DNA of 64,000 nucleotides. It comes from Chlorobiota bacterium. Its GTDB lineage: Bacteria; Bacteroidota; Ignavibacteria; OLB7. The notes under the pieces are model-generated. The model was not told the DNA's origin. It searched no databases and was given only the letters and a program-made list of their open reading frames with translations. Shown one piece after another: positions 9,298-17,512 of the stretch. The translations under genes and the position numbers were made by a program. Position 1 is the first letter of the stretch; every line of letters starts with the position of its first letter. Where the stretch lies: the NCBI GenBank assembly GCA_028287785.1, contig JAQBOZ010000007.1, positions 207,393-271,392 on the forward strand. Reading direction: 5' to 3'.

Positions 9298-11157
9298 ATG
9301 GCAAAAAAACGTCACTCTGAGTTCCGAGCTTACATATGGATCGAAGCACAACTAAAGCTCAGAGACTGGAACACGGATAATCCGAATAGTACCCCTTTAG
9401 GCGAGGTATGGACACAAGGAGAGTGTCTTGCCGATCCCGAGATCAAAAAGGCATTGGGTCAGGCGCGGCCAGAGAACGTTGTTAAAGTCGATAGTTCCAC
9501 CTTCTGGGTAATCGAAGCTAAAGAGGGTAAGGATAGCATTAATAAGGCGACTCAAGAAGCACAGGAGTATGCCGAGACTATCAACCACACTTCGAATATT
9601 GTTTCCGCTCCGCTCGCCACTGGCGTAGCTGGCAATCTGAGCCATGGTTACGAAGTACAGACCTTCATTCGATTGAATGGAGCTTGGAGACGTGTAACCG
9701 TTGGGGCTTTTCCACTGACACGTTTCCTCTCAAAGGAGGAGGCTCGTAGACTGATCGCAGGGAACACATCAAGCCTTACCCGCCCTGAACTGACAGTAAA
9801 CGAGGTCACTCAGCTCTCGATCCAAATCAATGAATCTCTGCATAAAGCCAAAGTCGAGAAAGAACGTCGAGCTTTGATTGTGGCTTTTTTGCTGTTGGCT
9901 TTGAAGGAGGATCCCACCTTGACGCTGAAAGGTGACCCCGAAATTTTCATTAGCGACATCAACGCACGGGCAGAACGTGTTTTCAAATCCAGTGGAAAGG
10001 CTGATCTATGGAAGAGCGTCGCCATTCATACGGCGTCTGATAAAGCTGCGGATGTAGCAGGCGCTTTGAGCCGAATCATCACGCTCTTAAAGGATGCTGA
10101 CATTCTTCATGCTGTAGCTACAACTGACATTCTCGGTAGCTTTTTTGAGAGCTTCTTGCGGTATGGAAATACGAGTAAGGATCTGGGAATTGTATTCACC
10201 CCACGTCACATTTGCTGGCTTGGTGCAGAGATCCTTGCCATAAGCCCATCGGATATTTTGTTCGACCTAGCAGCTGGAACTGGAGGGTTCCTTATAGCCG
10301 CCTTTAATAGGCTTCGTGAAACCCTACCTATCCAAGAGGCTGGGGAGTTCGCTGCAAAGAATCTTTTCGGAGTTGAAGCTTCTGAACGTGTCGCTGCGCT
10401 TACGTTTGTCAACATGTATTTCCGAGGAGATGGGAAACATAATCTGAAGACAGATTCCTGCTTTAACTGGAATCTTGTTCAGGTATCGCATGGAAAATCG
10501 GAGTTTCAAAATACTTTAGGTTCTAATATCACCACTACGCCAGGTGCAACTAAGATCCTCATGAACCCGCCGTTTGCATTACGCGATACTGACGAAGTAG
10601 AATCGCGATTTGTAGATCATGCCCTGGCACAGCTGCAAGATCGTGCCTTGCTTTTCGCCGTACTACCTACTTCCGTCATGTACGAGCGTAGCGATCGAGA
10701 TTGGAGGCAACGCTTACTCGCTTCTAATACACTAGTGGCTGTAATGCTGTTTCCAACCGACCTGTTTTACCCCGTGTCAACGGAAACGCTTGCTATAGTG
10801 GTAAGGAAGGGCATACCGCATAATATGCAGACTGATGTTCTTTGGGCAAGAATAGGAGACGATGGCTTTATTAAGCGCAAAGGATTCCGAGTAGAAAAGA
10901 GCGGGGTTGGATATAAGAAGATATTGGAGCCTGTGAAGAACATTCTATCATCTTGGATTGCCTTAGGAGTAAAGGGCGCTCCATTACAGGGCGAATATGA
11001 GTTTGCGACCATTCGCTCAGATGAGCTAATACCTCAGGCACATCTGGGAACGCCTCAGTTAAACCAAACCCAATATTTGCGTGAAGCTAGGCGGGTTTTC
11101 CGAGAGGTAACGACACAGCTATGGGATCAACTGGAAGAAACAGGAGGGGGACTCTAA
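9298..11157 (+). CDS. BcgI-like fused restriction nuclease and N6-adenine methyltransferase
   Basis: 619 residues. N-terminal nuclease region: a PD-(D/E)xK-like pattern D65...E73-A-K75 in VDSSTFWVIEAK, resembling the HsdR N-terminal nuclease. C-terminal gamma-class MTase: motif X-like GIVFTPRHICWL, motif I DLAAGTGGFL (323-332), motif IV NPPF (423-426), as in HsdM. One polypeptide with nuclease then methylase, next to a separate specificity gene, is the layout of type IIB BcgI (A subunit about 640 residues). It should cut and methylate adenine at the same target in the presence of the S subunit. The downstream gene overlaps its stop (TAATG). Alternative: a type I HsdM with an unusual N-terminal extension. 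Confidence 0.8.
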   Translation: MAKKRHSEFRAYIWIEAQLKLRDWNTDNPNSTPLGEVWTQGECLADPEIKKALGQARPENVVKVDSSTFWVIEAKEGKDSINKATQEAQEYAETINHTSNIVSAPLATGVAGNLSHGYEVQTFIRLNGAWRRVTVGAFPLTRFLSKEEARRLIAGNTSSLTRPELTVNEVTQLSIQINESLHKAKVEKERRALIVAFLLLALKEDPTLTLKGDPEIFISDINARAERVFKSSGKADLWKSVAIHTASDKAADVAGALSRIITLLKDADILHAVATTDILGSFFESFLRYGNTSKDLGIVFTPRHICWLGAEILAISPSDILFDLAAGTGGFLIAAFNRLRETLPIQEAGEFAAKNLFGVEASERVAALTFVNMYFRGDGKHNLKTDSCFNWNLVQVSHGKSEFQNTLGSNITTTPGATKILMNPPFALRDTDEVESRFVDHALAQLQDRALLFAVLPTSVMYERSDRDWRQRLLASNTLVAVMLFPTDLFYPVSTETLAIVVRKGIPHNMQTDVLWARIGDDGFIKRKGFRVEKSGVGYKKILEPVKNILSSWIALGVKGAPLQGEYEFATIRSDELIPQAHLGTPQLNQTQYLREARRVFREVTTQLWDQLEETGGGL

Positions 11158-11651
11158 TGGAAACGCATATGAAGCCACTGAAAGAACTATTCACCTTTGA
11201 TGCTGCTCGATCAAATGGGGTTAGCGACTATGCACCTGGCCCCATACCCTTTGTGACAAGCAAGGAGCAGAACAACGGGGTCGTGTCGTACATTACTCCG
11301 GAGGAAGAAGATCGCGTTTTTGTGGGACCAGCAATTGCAATCTCAGGACTTGGATATGCTTCTATCCACACTGGATCGTTTTTACCAAAAGGTAATGGTG
11401 GCGACTCTTTAACTATACTGACTCCAAAGCAACCCATGATTGTGGAGCAATTGATAGGAGTAGTGGCCGCGTTTAATACACTACACAAGTGGCGGTTCAG
11501 TTTTGGCAGGAAGTGTAACATTACCCGTTTAGAGGATTTGGAAATCCCTATAGATCCACCAACAGTACTCGACGAATGGAGTAATGAAAAGCAGCGGATC
11601 CAGGATATTATTGCCAATGTCGAGAGCAAATTAAGTCACAGAGATACCTGA
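11157..11651 (+). CDS. Half-size specificity (S) subunit
   Basis: 164 residues. I start at the ATG at 11157, overlapping the methylase stop, because AGGAGGGGG lies 7 bases upstream; an earlier in-frame ATG would run through the methylase end. The sequence has one target-recognition domain of the HsdS type (PIPFVTSKEQNNGVVSYITP, then FSFGRKCNITRLEDLEIPI) and one C-terminal helix (WSNEKQRIQDIIANVESKL). Usual S subunits have two such halves. It may work as a dimer recognising a symmetric site, or be truncated. Confidence 0.75.
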   Translation: METHMKPLKELFTFDAARSNGVSDYAPGPIPFVTSKEQNNGVVSYITPEEEDRVFVGPAIAISGLGYASIHTGSFLPKGNGGDSLTILTPKQPMIVEQLIGVVAAFNTLHKWRFSFGRKCNITRLEDLEIPIDPPTVLDEWSNEKQRIQDIIANVESKLSHRDT

Positions 11652-11699
11652 GGATTCTACTTTGAGCATGCTATGTGTTTTCGCAAACCTTATGAAGTT

Positions 11700-12270
11700 C
11701 CCCCGCTTTGGTAGAGCGATGAGTTAAGTGTCAGCAGCATGCTGACGTTCACATTGGTCGGGGCTCAGATAGCCCAATGTCGAGTGCCGGCGCTCGCGAT
11801 TGTAGAAGCGTTCGATGTACTCGAAGATGCTCGCACGAGCCTCCGACCGGCTGCGATACTGCTGGCGATAGACCAGCGCCACCCTCAATGTGCAATGTCA
11901 CGAATTGTCCCAGTGCCCTCGCGGCTCATGCTTGGGATCATCCTCCAGTCACTGAGCATCTGCCGGAACGCTGTCGCACAGTACTGGCTCCCGCGATCGG
12001 AGTGATGCACCACGCTGACTCGGTGGCATCGACCGCCGAGTCAGCGTGGTGCGCGGCACACTACCCAATTGACGTGCTTGCCTGATTCATTGCTCAGACG
12101 GGCTGCTCCCTGTTGGAACTCCTTGGTAAATACTCTGCGTTGTTCTGCCATGTCGATCTCCCTGGGACCTAAAATAGCCCCTTATCCGGTACTCTACCGA
12201 ATCGAGGAAGGTTCAAACCGATTTCGAGCAAAACGAATGGTTTTACCAGATGTAGTGCACCCTTTAAAAC
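11700..12270 (-). pseudogene. IS3-family element remnant with internal deletion
   Basis: On the minus strand, an OrfA start (ATG ending at 12151; MAEQRRVFTKEFQQGAARLS, the usual IS3/IS911 HTH N-terminus) runs only about 30 residues before the sequence jumps into the OrfB integrase core: HHSDRGSQY, then SMSREGTG, then after further frame changes SIFEYIERFYNRERRHSTLG and a stop near 11730. The first catalytic Asp and the rest of the core are missing. GGGTGCACTACA on the minus strand near 12253-12264 resembles the tip of an IS150-group terminal repeat; I did not find its partner. Not functional. Confidence 0.85.
12007..12052. repeat. Perfect 17-bp palindrome at the deletion joint of the IS remnant
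   Basis: GCACCACGCTGACTCGG at 12007-12023 is perfectly inverted at 12036-12052 around a 12-nt spacer. One arm is ordinary OrfB sequence next to the HHSDRGSQY codons; the other joins to the OrfA part. It therefore marks a fold-back rearrangement that created the deletion rather than a regulatory hairpin. Confidence 0.7.
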
Positions 12271-12275
12271 TGCTC

Positions 12276-12298
12276 GGTTCAAGTCCTGTCCCCGCTAC
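12276..12298 (+). repeat. Island boundary repeat, right (att-like)
   Basis: Exact 23-bp copy of the end of the initiator tRNA at 8988-9010. It lacks the rest of the tRNA and so marks the far junction of the island. The original tRNA terminator follows directly. Confidence 0.85.
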
Positions 12299-12303
12299 AA
12301 AAG

Positions 12304-12335
12304 AAAAGGCCTGAGTTGAACGACTCGGGCCTTTT
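12304..12335 (+). terminator. Rho-independent terminator at the original tRNA end
   Basis: AAAAGGCCTGAGT at 12304-12316 pairs with ACTCGGGCCTTTT at 12323-12335 with one U-G wobble. It lies 5 bp after the right boundary repeat and was probably the tRNA terminator before the island inserted. Confidence 0.8.
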
Positions 12336-12373
12336 GCGTTTCCCCCTGATCCCACCAATTTCCGTCCAGCGCC

Positions 12374-13213
12374 ATGCGTCTTCAGACGATGCCGTACGAT
12401 GCCTCACAGCTTGCCTTCATTCGAACCGGATCGGGCCCTCCCGTGGTGATGATCCACGGCAATCCCGCCACGCACACGCTCTGGCGACCGCTGGCGGAAC
12501 GGCTGGCGGCGGCGCGCACCGTCTACGCCATCAACCTCCCCGGATTCGGCGGCAGCCCCGCCCCCGCAACGGCGGATCAGTATACTCTCCGGTCGCTGGC
12601 GCGGCTGGTGCTGGAGTTCGGAACGATTCAGGGGTTTGAACGGTTCGATCTGATCGGGCACTCCTTCGGCGGGGCGATCTCCATCACGATGGCCGATCTC
12701 TTCCCCGATTCGGTCAGATCACTGGTGGCGATCACGCCGATGACCGATAGAATCCCGATGCTCGCGCGGCTGGCCCGCGTCGCGCCGCTGGAATGGATGG
12801 CCGGGACGCTCTGGAATGCGGCTCCGTCGCGGCTGCGAAGGGAGTTCGCGGGCCGGTGGGCGCACGTGAGCTACGGGAAGGGATATTCGCCGGGAAGGGC
12901 GGCCGAGGTCGCGATGGAGGCGGACAGGAAAGGCCTGGTGCGGGCGCTCTGCGGGCTGGTACGGGAAACCGACTATGGCTCCTATGGCGAAACGCTCGGC
13001 AGGCTCGGCGCGGCCCACCGTCAGCCGGTGCTGCTGGTGGGAGCTGGCGAGGACAGCATCATCCCGGCATCGCATTTCGAGCACCTGTGTGGGCGATTCC
13101 CGAGGGCCGAACGCCATATCTTCCCTGAAAGCGGGCATGTCCCGATGTGGCAGCATCCCGATGACCTTGCCCCCCTGATCCGTCGCTTCTGGGAAAAGGC
13201 CGGGCCGGTCTGA
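12374..13213 (+). CDS. Alpha/beta-fold hydrolase
   Basis: 279 residues. The oxyanion stretch VVMIHGNPATHTLWRPLAER and the nucleophile elbow GHSFGG (Ser97) are present. The acid is likely in LLVGAGEDSIIP and the histidine in FPESGHVPMWQHPDD. The gene is followed 41 bp later by a glycosyltransferase and may share its transcript. The substrate cannot be told from sequence; esterase, epoxide hydrolase and haloalkane dehalogenase relatives all share this core. An internal ATG at 12389 is an alternative start. Confidence 0.88.
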   Translation: MRLQTMPYDASQLAFIRTGSGPPVVMIHGNPATHTLWRPLAERLAAARTVYAINLPGFGGSPAPATADQYTLRSLARLVLEFGTIQGFERFDLIGHSFGGAISITMADLFPDSVRSLVAITPMTDRIPMLARLARVAPLEWMAGTLWNAAPSRLRREFAGRWAHVSYGKGYSPGRAAEVAMEADRKGLVRALCGLVRETDYGSYGETLGRLGAAHRQPVLLVGAGEDSIIPASHFEHLCGRFPRAERHIFPESGHVPMWQHPDDLAPLIRRFWEKAGPV

Positions 13214-13254
13214 ACGATGCACCGCACTCCCCCCTCGCTATCGAACCGATTATC

Positions 13255-14403
13255 ATGCTTATCTACGCCCTGGTCATCTTCATCGTCACCCTCCTCTGGC
13301 TGGGGCTTCTCCTCTACGCTAGGAGCAGACAGCGACACATCCGCGATCTCCCGCCGATGACCGGGACGTGGCCCTCCATCTCCGTGATCGTCCCCGCGAT
13401 GAACGAGGAGGAGACGATCGAACCGGCGATGCGCTCCCTGCTTGCGCTGGACTATCCCGATATCGAGATCATCGCCGTCAACGACCGCTCCACCGACCGG
13501 ACCGGGGAGATTCTGGACCGGCTGGCGACGGAGCATCCGGGGAGGCTTCGGGTGATCCATGTCACCGACCTGCCGGCCGGATGGCTCGGCAAGTGCAACG
13601 CCCTCTCGGTCGCGGCGCGGCATGCCCGCGGGGAGTGGATACTCTTCACCGACGCCGATGTCGTGTTCGAGCCGGACGCCATCCGTATCGCCGCGACCTT
13701 CGCCGTTTCAGGTCGCGCCGATCATATCGTCCTCTTCCCCCGCATGCTCTGGGGCGATCCGGTGGAGGCGGCGCTGCTGGCCTTCTTCGCGATGGCGTTG
13801 ACGATCGGCTTCCGGATGTGGCGGGTGGAGTCGCAATCGCTCAGGGCGTTCGTCGGCATCGGGGCGTTCAACATGATCCGGCGGGAGCTGTACGAGGGGT
13901 TCGGCGGGCACGCGCCGCTCCGGCTGGAGGTGGCCGACGACATGAAGCTCGGCTATCTGGCGAAGAAGCATGGCGGCCGATCGATGGCAGTGCTCTCCGG
14001 CGGAAAGGTCCGCGTCCGCTGGCGCATGGGAACGGTGGATACGATCCGGGGACTGGAGCGGAGCGGCTTCGCGGGAATCGATTTCAACTGGCCGAAGACG
14101 ATCGCCTCCATCGTCCTCTGCGCTGTTCTGATGCTTGGGGAATACGCGCTGCTGATTGTTCCGGCGGCCCCGATCGTCCATCTGCTGGCGCTTGCATCGA
14201 TCGGGCTGATCATCGTGATCTACGCGGCGGAATCGCGCTCCGGCGGCTTTCCCTGGTGGGCCGGCATCCTCCATCCGGTGGCCTGCGTCCTCTTCATCTA
14301 CGCGTTTGCCCGGTCGGCGATCGTCACCTCCATCCGTGGAGGGCTGAGCTGGCGCGGCACATTCTATTCGATCGCCGAGCTGCGGCGCGGCACAGTGCGC
14401 TAG
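13255..14403 (+). CDS. Membrane-bound family 2 glycosyltransferase
   Basis: 382 residues. One membrane segment at the N-terminus, then a GT-A domain: SVIVPAMNEEETIEPAM, EIIAVNDRSTDRTGEIL, LGKCNALSVAARHARGEWIL and the metal-binding DAD in FTDADVVFEPDA. Two or three membrane helices close the protein. The arrangement resembles CrtQ/HpnI-type transferases that glycosylate carotenoid or hopanoid lipids. The acceptor is inferred only from overall similarity. Confidence 0.85.
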   Translation: MLIYALVIFIVTLLWLGLLLYARSRQRHIRDLPPMTGTWPSISVIVPAMNEEETIEPAMRSLLALDYPDIEIIAVNDRSTDRTGEILDRLATEHPGRLRVIHVTDLPAGWLGKCNALSVAARHARGEWILFTDADVVFEPDAIRIAATFAVSGRADHIVLFPRMLWGDPVEAALLAFFAMALTIGFRMWRVESQSLRAFVGIGAFNMIRRELYEGFGGHAPLRLEVADDMKLGYLAKKHGGRSMAVLSGGKVRVRWRMGTVDTIRGLERSGFAGIDFNWPKTIASIVLCAVLMLGEYALLIVPAAPIVHLLALASIGLIIVIYAAESRSGGFPWWAGILHPVACVLFIYAFARSAIVTSIRGGLSWRGTFYSIAELRRGTVR

Positions 14404-14453
14404 CAGACTGTTGGAATAGTTCGGTTGTTCAACATTCTGAGCAATCATCCGAA

Positions 14454-15060
14454 TTGCCTGGTACATCAAGGCTCTGGTTCGGGTCTGCTGAACGATCATC
14501 GAGGCAAACCATCTTCATTCTTCAAGCTCCGTCAGGAGCGCGCCGGTTGTAGCAACGATGGCTTCCTGTTCTCTCAAGCCCCATCGGAGCGAACCATCTT
14601 AACATCGATGAGGAATGGTTCGCTCCGATGGAGCTTGAAATCATTAAAGGCACGGCGCAACTACAGCCGGTTCGGCAGTGACTCAGGTTAAGATGGTGTA
14701 GATGATGCCCAGAGTCATATCCGGCCTGCGTCTTCCCAGCCCCATGGGGGCGTACCGGTTGTAGCATCGCCATCCCCTCCATGATCCCAAGCTCCATCGG
14801 AGCGTACCATCCTCGCATGCCGGCGGAATGGTACGCTCCGATGGAGCTTGAGTGGGAAACGGAGGCATCGTTACTACAACCGGCACGCTCCTGACGGAGC
14901 TTGAAGAATGAAGAGAGGATCGTCGATGAATCATTGCCCTGTCAACCGGGGAGCTGGATTCAAACTGAGTCACTACAGCCGGTTCGCCCCGATGGGGCTG
15001 TCAGGAGAAATGCCGGATGCGCTGCATGATGCTGAACGGCATCCCAAAATGAGTCACGAT
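14454..15060 (+). mobile_element. Older copy (R3a) of the 300-bp inverted-repeat element, split by a second copy
   Basis: The two parts 14454-14664 and 14977-15060 together follow the same order as the element at 29708-30014: TCTGCTGAAC-ATCATCG, CAAGCTCCGTCAGGAGCGCG, the internal hairpin of GCTCCATCGGAGCG and its complement, CTACAACCGGT-like, GCCCCGATGGGGCTG, and a worn end AAAATGAGTCACGAT. The left terminal repeat has decayed beyond recognition, so that boundary is approximate. It carries no gene; nothing else is visible in 14404-14453 or 15061-15184. Confidence 0.7.
14675..14976 (-). mobile_element. Inverted-repeat element copy R3b, nested in R3a
   Basis: 302 bp in the opposite orientation to the copies at 19671 and 29708. 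The ends are GCAGTGACTCAGGTT and the near-complement AAACTGAGTCACTAC. It is flanked by the 10-bp duplication AGCCGGTTCG at 14665-14674 and 14977-14986, and removing element plus one duplication restores the R3a sequence. Inside is a long hairpin (GCTCCATCGGAGCGTACCAT against ATGGTACGCTCCGATGGAGC). No protein coding is evident. Confidence 0.8.
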
Positions 15061-15184
15061 CAACTGCATCCGCCGCCGAATAGCGCGCTGACTCAGGATG
15101 TAACCGTATGCAATCCCCCTGGTTCCCCCTGCAACCAGTAGCCGTGTTCGTTGTAATGTCGCTCGCACGAAACCAGGAACATCC

Positions 15185-17494
15185 ATGCATTTTCAGATAC
15201 CCATATCGATCCGCGGCGGGCGATCGCTCGGGCTGCTTGCGCTTGTCGCCATCAGCCTGATCACGGCCACGGGCACCCTTCTCTCCCAGGACAACACCGC
15301 CGCGCTGAACGGCTACGTGGTGGATGCCGACACAAAGGAGACATTGATCGGCGCCACCGTGGCGATCAAGGGGACGAAGCTGGGTGCCTTCACCAACAAG
15401 AGCGGCTACTTCTCGATCAGGAACATCCCGCCGGGAAAACAGACGGTGACCATCTCCTCGGTCGGCTACGACCGGCAGGAGATCCCGATCAATTTCGTCG
15501 CCGATGAATCGAGGAAGATGACCTTCACCCTCAAGCTCGGCGCCGTCTCCAGCGAAGGCGTTACCGTCACGACGGAACGGAACGTGGAGAAACGGCAGAT
15601 CGATATCAGCAAGGTGAACATCCCCATCGCGCAGCTCAACCAGCTCAGGGTCGGCGGCGAGGCTGATGTCTTCCGCTCGCTTCAGTATCTGCCGGGCGTG
15701 CTGACATCATCGCAGATATCGAGCGGCCTCTATATCCGCGGCGGCTCGCCGGATCAGAACCTGGTGCTGCTGGACGGCTCCACGGTCTACAACCCGACCC
15801 ATCTCCTCGGCTTCTTCTCGGCCTTCAACCCCGATGCCGTGAAGGATCTGGATCTGATCAAGGGGGGATTCCCGGCGGAGTTCGGCGGAAGGCTTTCGGC
15901 GGTGCTGAACCTGACGCAGAAGGATGGCAACCGGGAGAAGTTCGAGGGGGTGGCATCGCTTGGCGCCATCTCCTCCCGGCTCTCCCTTCAGGGGCCGATC
16001 GGCAATGGATCGTGGTTTCTGGGGGGGCGGCGGACCTATCTGGATCTGCTGATAGGGCTGCTTCCGAAGGATAAGGAGAACCCGCTGCCGAACTTCAATT
16101 TCTACGATCTGAACGGCAAGATCACCCAGGATCTCTCCGAAAACGACCGCATCTCCCTGACCGGATTCATGAGCGCCGACAAGCTCTCGCTGGATGGCGC
16201 GGGTCTCAGCTTCGGCATCGGCATCGGCAATCGCGCCGGCGCGTTCCGCTGGAATCATATCTTCGGCAACAACCTCTTCTCCACGCTCAACATCTCCGGC
16301 AGCCGCTATGTGAACGGCTTCGACGGCGATCAGTCCGGCTTCGGGTTCAGCATTCAGAACACGATCGAGGATTACACGGCGCGCGGAAACGTGGAATGGT
16401 TCGCGTCCGACGCATTGACGGTGAAGGCGGGATTCGAGACATCGCGCTATATCTTCAACTATCTGAAGAACTTCACGGGAAAGAAGGATTCCACGGCGCA
16501 ATCCGGGACCGTCACCAGCGGATCGACGAACCTGACGGTGCGCGACTGGGCACACGCGGTGTTCGCGCAGACGAACTATCAGCTTACCGATCTCCTCTCG
16601 CTCCAGATCGGCATCCGCGGCGGCTACTCCAACCTGAGCAACACCTACACGGCCGATCCCCGCGCGGCGATCCGGTATCAGTGGCAGGAGGATATCGCCT
16701 TCAAGGCGGCCTGGGGAATCTATCATCAGTATCTCCACCTGGCATCCGCCCCGGACTTCTCCTTCTTCGACACATGGCTGCCGACCGATTCCACGGTTTC
16801 GATAGGACGGTCGGACCACTACATCTTCAGCGTCGAAACGTCGCCGGTCGATGGCTACGATCTGAACGTGGATACATACTACAAGAAGCTCTACAACATC
16901 AACGAGGCCAACCAGCTTGCCACCGATGTGAGAAATGTCTCCGATATCTTCTTCAGCGGCAACGGGACAGCCTACGGCGTGGAGGTGTTCCTCCAGAAGA
17001 AGAAGGGGGATTTCACCGGCTGGATAGGCTACGCCCTGGGCTATATCACCGCGCAGTTCGACAGCATCAACGGCGGAAAGGAGTTCCGTCCGAAATACGA
17101 TCGCCGTCACGATCTGAAGATCGTGGGACAGTACAAGATCAACGACCGCTGGGATCTGGGCGCATCCTTCTCCTTCCAGTCCGGCCAGTCGTACACGGGG
17201 GCCACGTCGCGCTTCAACACGGCGCTGCCGGGGGAGAGCACGGGCACCGATCTGGTGGTCCCGGCGCAGCGCTACGGGCTGCGGCTTCCGCCGTCGCATC
17301 AGTTGAACATCAACGCCAACTACAACTCCACGCTCTTCGGCCTGCCGATGCGGCTGCTGATCGATATCTACAACGTCTATTCCCGTCGCGATATCTGGTT
17401 CAGATATTACGACACCAAGAAGACCGTCACCGAGGTCACGGATGTGCGGCTGCTGCCGATCCTCCCCACGGTATCGCTCGAAGTAAAATTCTAA
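15185..17494 (+). CDS. TonB-dependent receptor with CarboxypepD_reg-like N-terminus
   Basis: 769 residues. Signal peptide to about residue 35, then a CarboxypepD_reg-like beta-sandwich (LNGYVVDADTKETLIGATVA, about 40-120). The plug domain contains LYIRGGSPDQNLVLLDG and IKGGFPAEFGGRLSAVLNL, followed by a beta-barrel ending in LLPTVSLEVKF-like residues with a terminal Phe. It is an outer-membrane importer energised by TonB. The DUF4249 lipoprotein 19 bp downstream is the usual partner in this phylum. The substrate is unknown. Confidence 0.92.
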   Translation: MHFQIPISIRGGRSLGLLALVAISLITATGTLLSQDNTAALNGYVVDADTKETLIGATVAIKGTKLGAFTNKSGYFSIRNIPPGKQTVTISSVGYDRQEIPINFVADESRKMTFTLKLGAVSSEGVTVTTERNVEKRQIDISKVNIPIAQLNQLRVGGEADVFRSLQYLPGVLTSSQISSGLYIRGGSPDQNLVLLDGSTVYNPTHLLGFFSAFNPDAVKDLDLIKGGFPAEFGGRLSAVLNLTQKDGNREKFEGVASLGAISSRLSLQGPIGNGSWFLGGRRTYLDLLIGLLPKDKENPLPNFNFYDLNGKITQDLSENDRISLTGFMSADKLSLDGAGLSFGIGIGNRAGAFRWNHIFGNNLFSTLNISGSRYVNGFDGDQSGFGFSIQNTIEDYTARGNVEWFASDALTVKAGFETSRYIFNYLKNFTGKKDSTAQSGTVTSGSTNLTVRDWAHAVFAQTNYQLTDLLSLQIGIRGGYSNLSNTYTADPRAAIRYQWQEDIAFKAAWGIYHQYLHLASAPDFSFFDTWLPTDSTVSIGRSDHYIFSVETSPVDGYDLNVDTYYKKLYNINEANQLATDVRNVSDIFFSGNGTAYGVEVFLQKKKGDFTGWIGYALGYITAQFDSINGGKEFRPKYDRRHDLKIVGQYKINDRWDLGASFSFQSGQSYTGATSRFNTALPGESTGTDLVVPAQRYGLRLPPSHQLNINANYNSTLFGLPMRLLIDIYNVYSRRDIWFRYYDTKKTVTEVTDVRLLPILPTVSLEVKF

Positions 17495-17512
17495 CGGAGA
17501 GGAGAGAACATC

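Larger units (their letters stand above)
9011..12298 (+). mobile_element. tRNA-fMet genomic island with restriction-modification genes and IS remnant
   Basis: The segment is bounded by a 23-bp direct repeat of the tRNA 3' end (8988-9010 and 12276-12298). It is visibly AT-richer and uses different codons from both flanks. The contents are a BcgI-like nuclease-methylase, a small specificity subunit and an IS3-family remnant. No integrase or excisionase gene is present, so it is either a decayed island or was moved in trans. 9047-9297 holds no gene I can see and presumably the promoter of the methylase gene. Confidence 0.8.

Noticed and set aside
9011..12298. Prophage or integrative conjugative element
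   Set aside because: It is too short, with no structural, conjugation, replication or integrase gene; only restriction-modification genes and an IS remnant are present.
14454..15060. Possible CRISPR array
   Set aside because: The repeats are inverted and nested, with no regular spacing and no cas genes.
14980..15184. Possible cobalamin or other riboswitch before the TonB receptor
   Set aside because: I could not place a B12-box or other conserved riboswitch core; the upstream DNA is mostly the worn mobile element.
14425..15190. Several 60-98 codon frames in the nested elements
   Set aside because: They translate inverted-repeat DNA, differ between copies and lack ribosome sites.
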